DNA of 64,000 nt from the NCBI GenBank assembly GCA_019357535.2, contig CP079955.1, positions 1,178,001-1,242,000 of the forward strand. The letters are read 5' to 3'. The stretch is from Macrococcus sp. 19Msa1099 (GTDB lineage Bacteria; Bacillota; Bacilli; Staphylococcales; Staphylococcaceae). The notes beneath the pieces were generated by a model, which did not search any database, was not told the DNA's origin, and saw nothing but the letters and a program-made list of their open reading frames with translations. The translations under genes were made by a program, and so were the position numbers. Shown piece after piece: positions 63,920 to 64,000 of the stretch (the first letter of the stretch is position 1; each line of letters begins with the position of its first letter).

Positions 63920-64000
63920 TTAGGCAAATCTTTCACCAGTAATCGTGAAATAAACACTTTCCGCAATATTTGTAATATGATCACCAATGCGCTCGAGATA
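63920..64000 (-). CDS. phoU: PhoU C-terminus (start outside window)
   Basis: The last 26 codons read YLERIGDHITNIAESVYFTI then TGERFA and stop at 63920. ERIGDHxTNIAE is the metal-binding signature of PhoU, the regulator linking Pst phosphate transport to the PhoR kinase. Only the end is visible. Confidence 0.9.
   Translation of the reverse strand, partial: YLERIGDHITNIAESVYFTITGERFA

Noticed and set aside
1-64000. CRISPR array or cas operon
   Set aside because: No set of regularly spaced direct repeats was seen; the Cas2-like gene stands alone.

Overview
The window is low-G+C Firmicutes DNA. Its chromosomal parts come from a member of the Staphylococcaceae, most likely Macrococcus/Macrococcoides or a Mammaliicoccus-type staphylococcus. 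Supporting this are gcvPA-gcvT behind a glycine riboswitch, aroK, a comG competence-pilus operon, and a right flank in the B. subtilis yqg gene order (DUF2626, MBL hydrolase, DUF2759, thiamine-binding protein, glucokinase, YqgQ, GluP rhomboid, 5-FCL, rpmG). The genus is an inference from gene order and protein style; no search was run.

Layout: 1-4349 is host DNA (gcvPA fragment, gcvT, riboswitch, aroK, comGG-GF-GE-GD and the 3' part of comGC). From about 4350 to 56616 lies a complete-looking temperate siphophage of about 52.3 kb. From 56590 to 64000 is host DNA again (5' 26 codons of comGC, comGB, comGA, the yqg-like cluster, rpmG and the end of phoU). The phage sits inside comGC: the same 15 bp (CATTTCAATTAAAGT on the + strand) is found at 4335-4349 and 56602-56616. 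Joining the flanks across it rebuilds an uninterrupted ComGC. Lysogeny therefore removes the major competence pseudopilin, and excision should restore it.

Phage layout, from attR to attL: integrase, ImmA-like protease, a membrane protein and a CI-like repressor on the + strand. These are separated by four 17-bp operators from a leftward early region (Cro-like protein, BC1881, DUF771-like, Rha-type antirepressor, YqaJ exonuclease, RecT, HNH, DnaD-like initiator, DnaC-like loader, SSB, many small proteins, MazG, RecU, ArpU/RinA-like late activator). Then follow TerS, TerL, portal, minor capsid, scaffold, decoration, capsid, connectors, tail tube, frameshifted tail chaperones, a 2123-residue tape measure split by a group I intron, Dit, Tal, BppU-deacetylase, lysis genes and an accessory block. 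That block holds a membrane protein with its own promoter, a Panacea-antitoxin/membrane-toxin pair, and an AbiF-type HEPN gene behind a small structured RNA. A + strand SOS-controlled pair including YolD lies next to attL.

The most notable points are: the reversible comGC disruption with integrase arm sites; the AbiF gene preceded by promoter, structured RNA and terminator (toxIN-like architecture); the Panacea/five-helix membrane protein pair; the intron whose homing endonuclease carries an amber codon; an HNH gene inserted at ssb that left an ssb start behind; several undescribed structured RNAs; and four LexA-like boxes at separate phage promoters.
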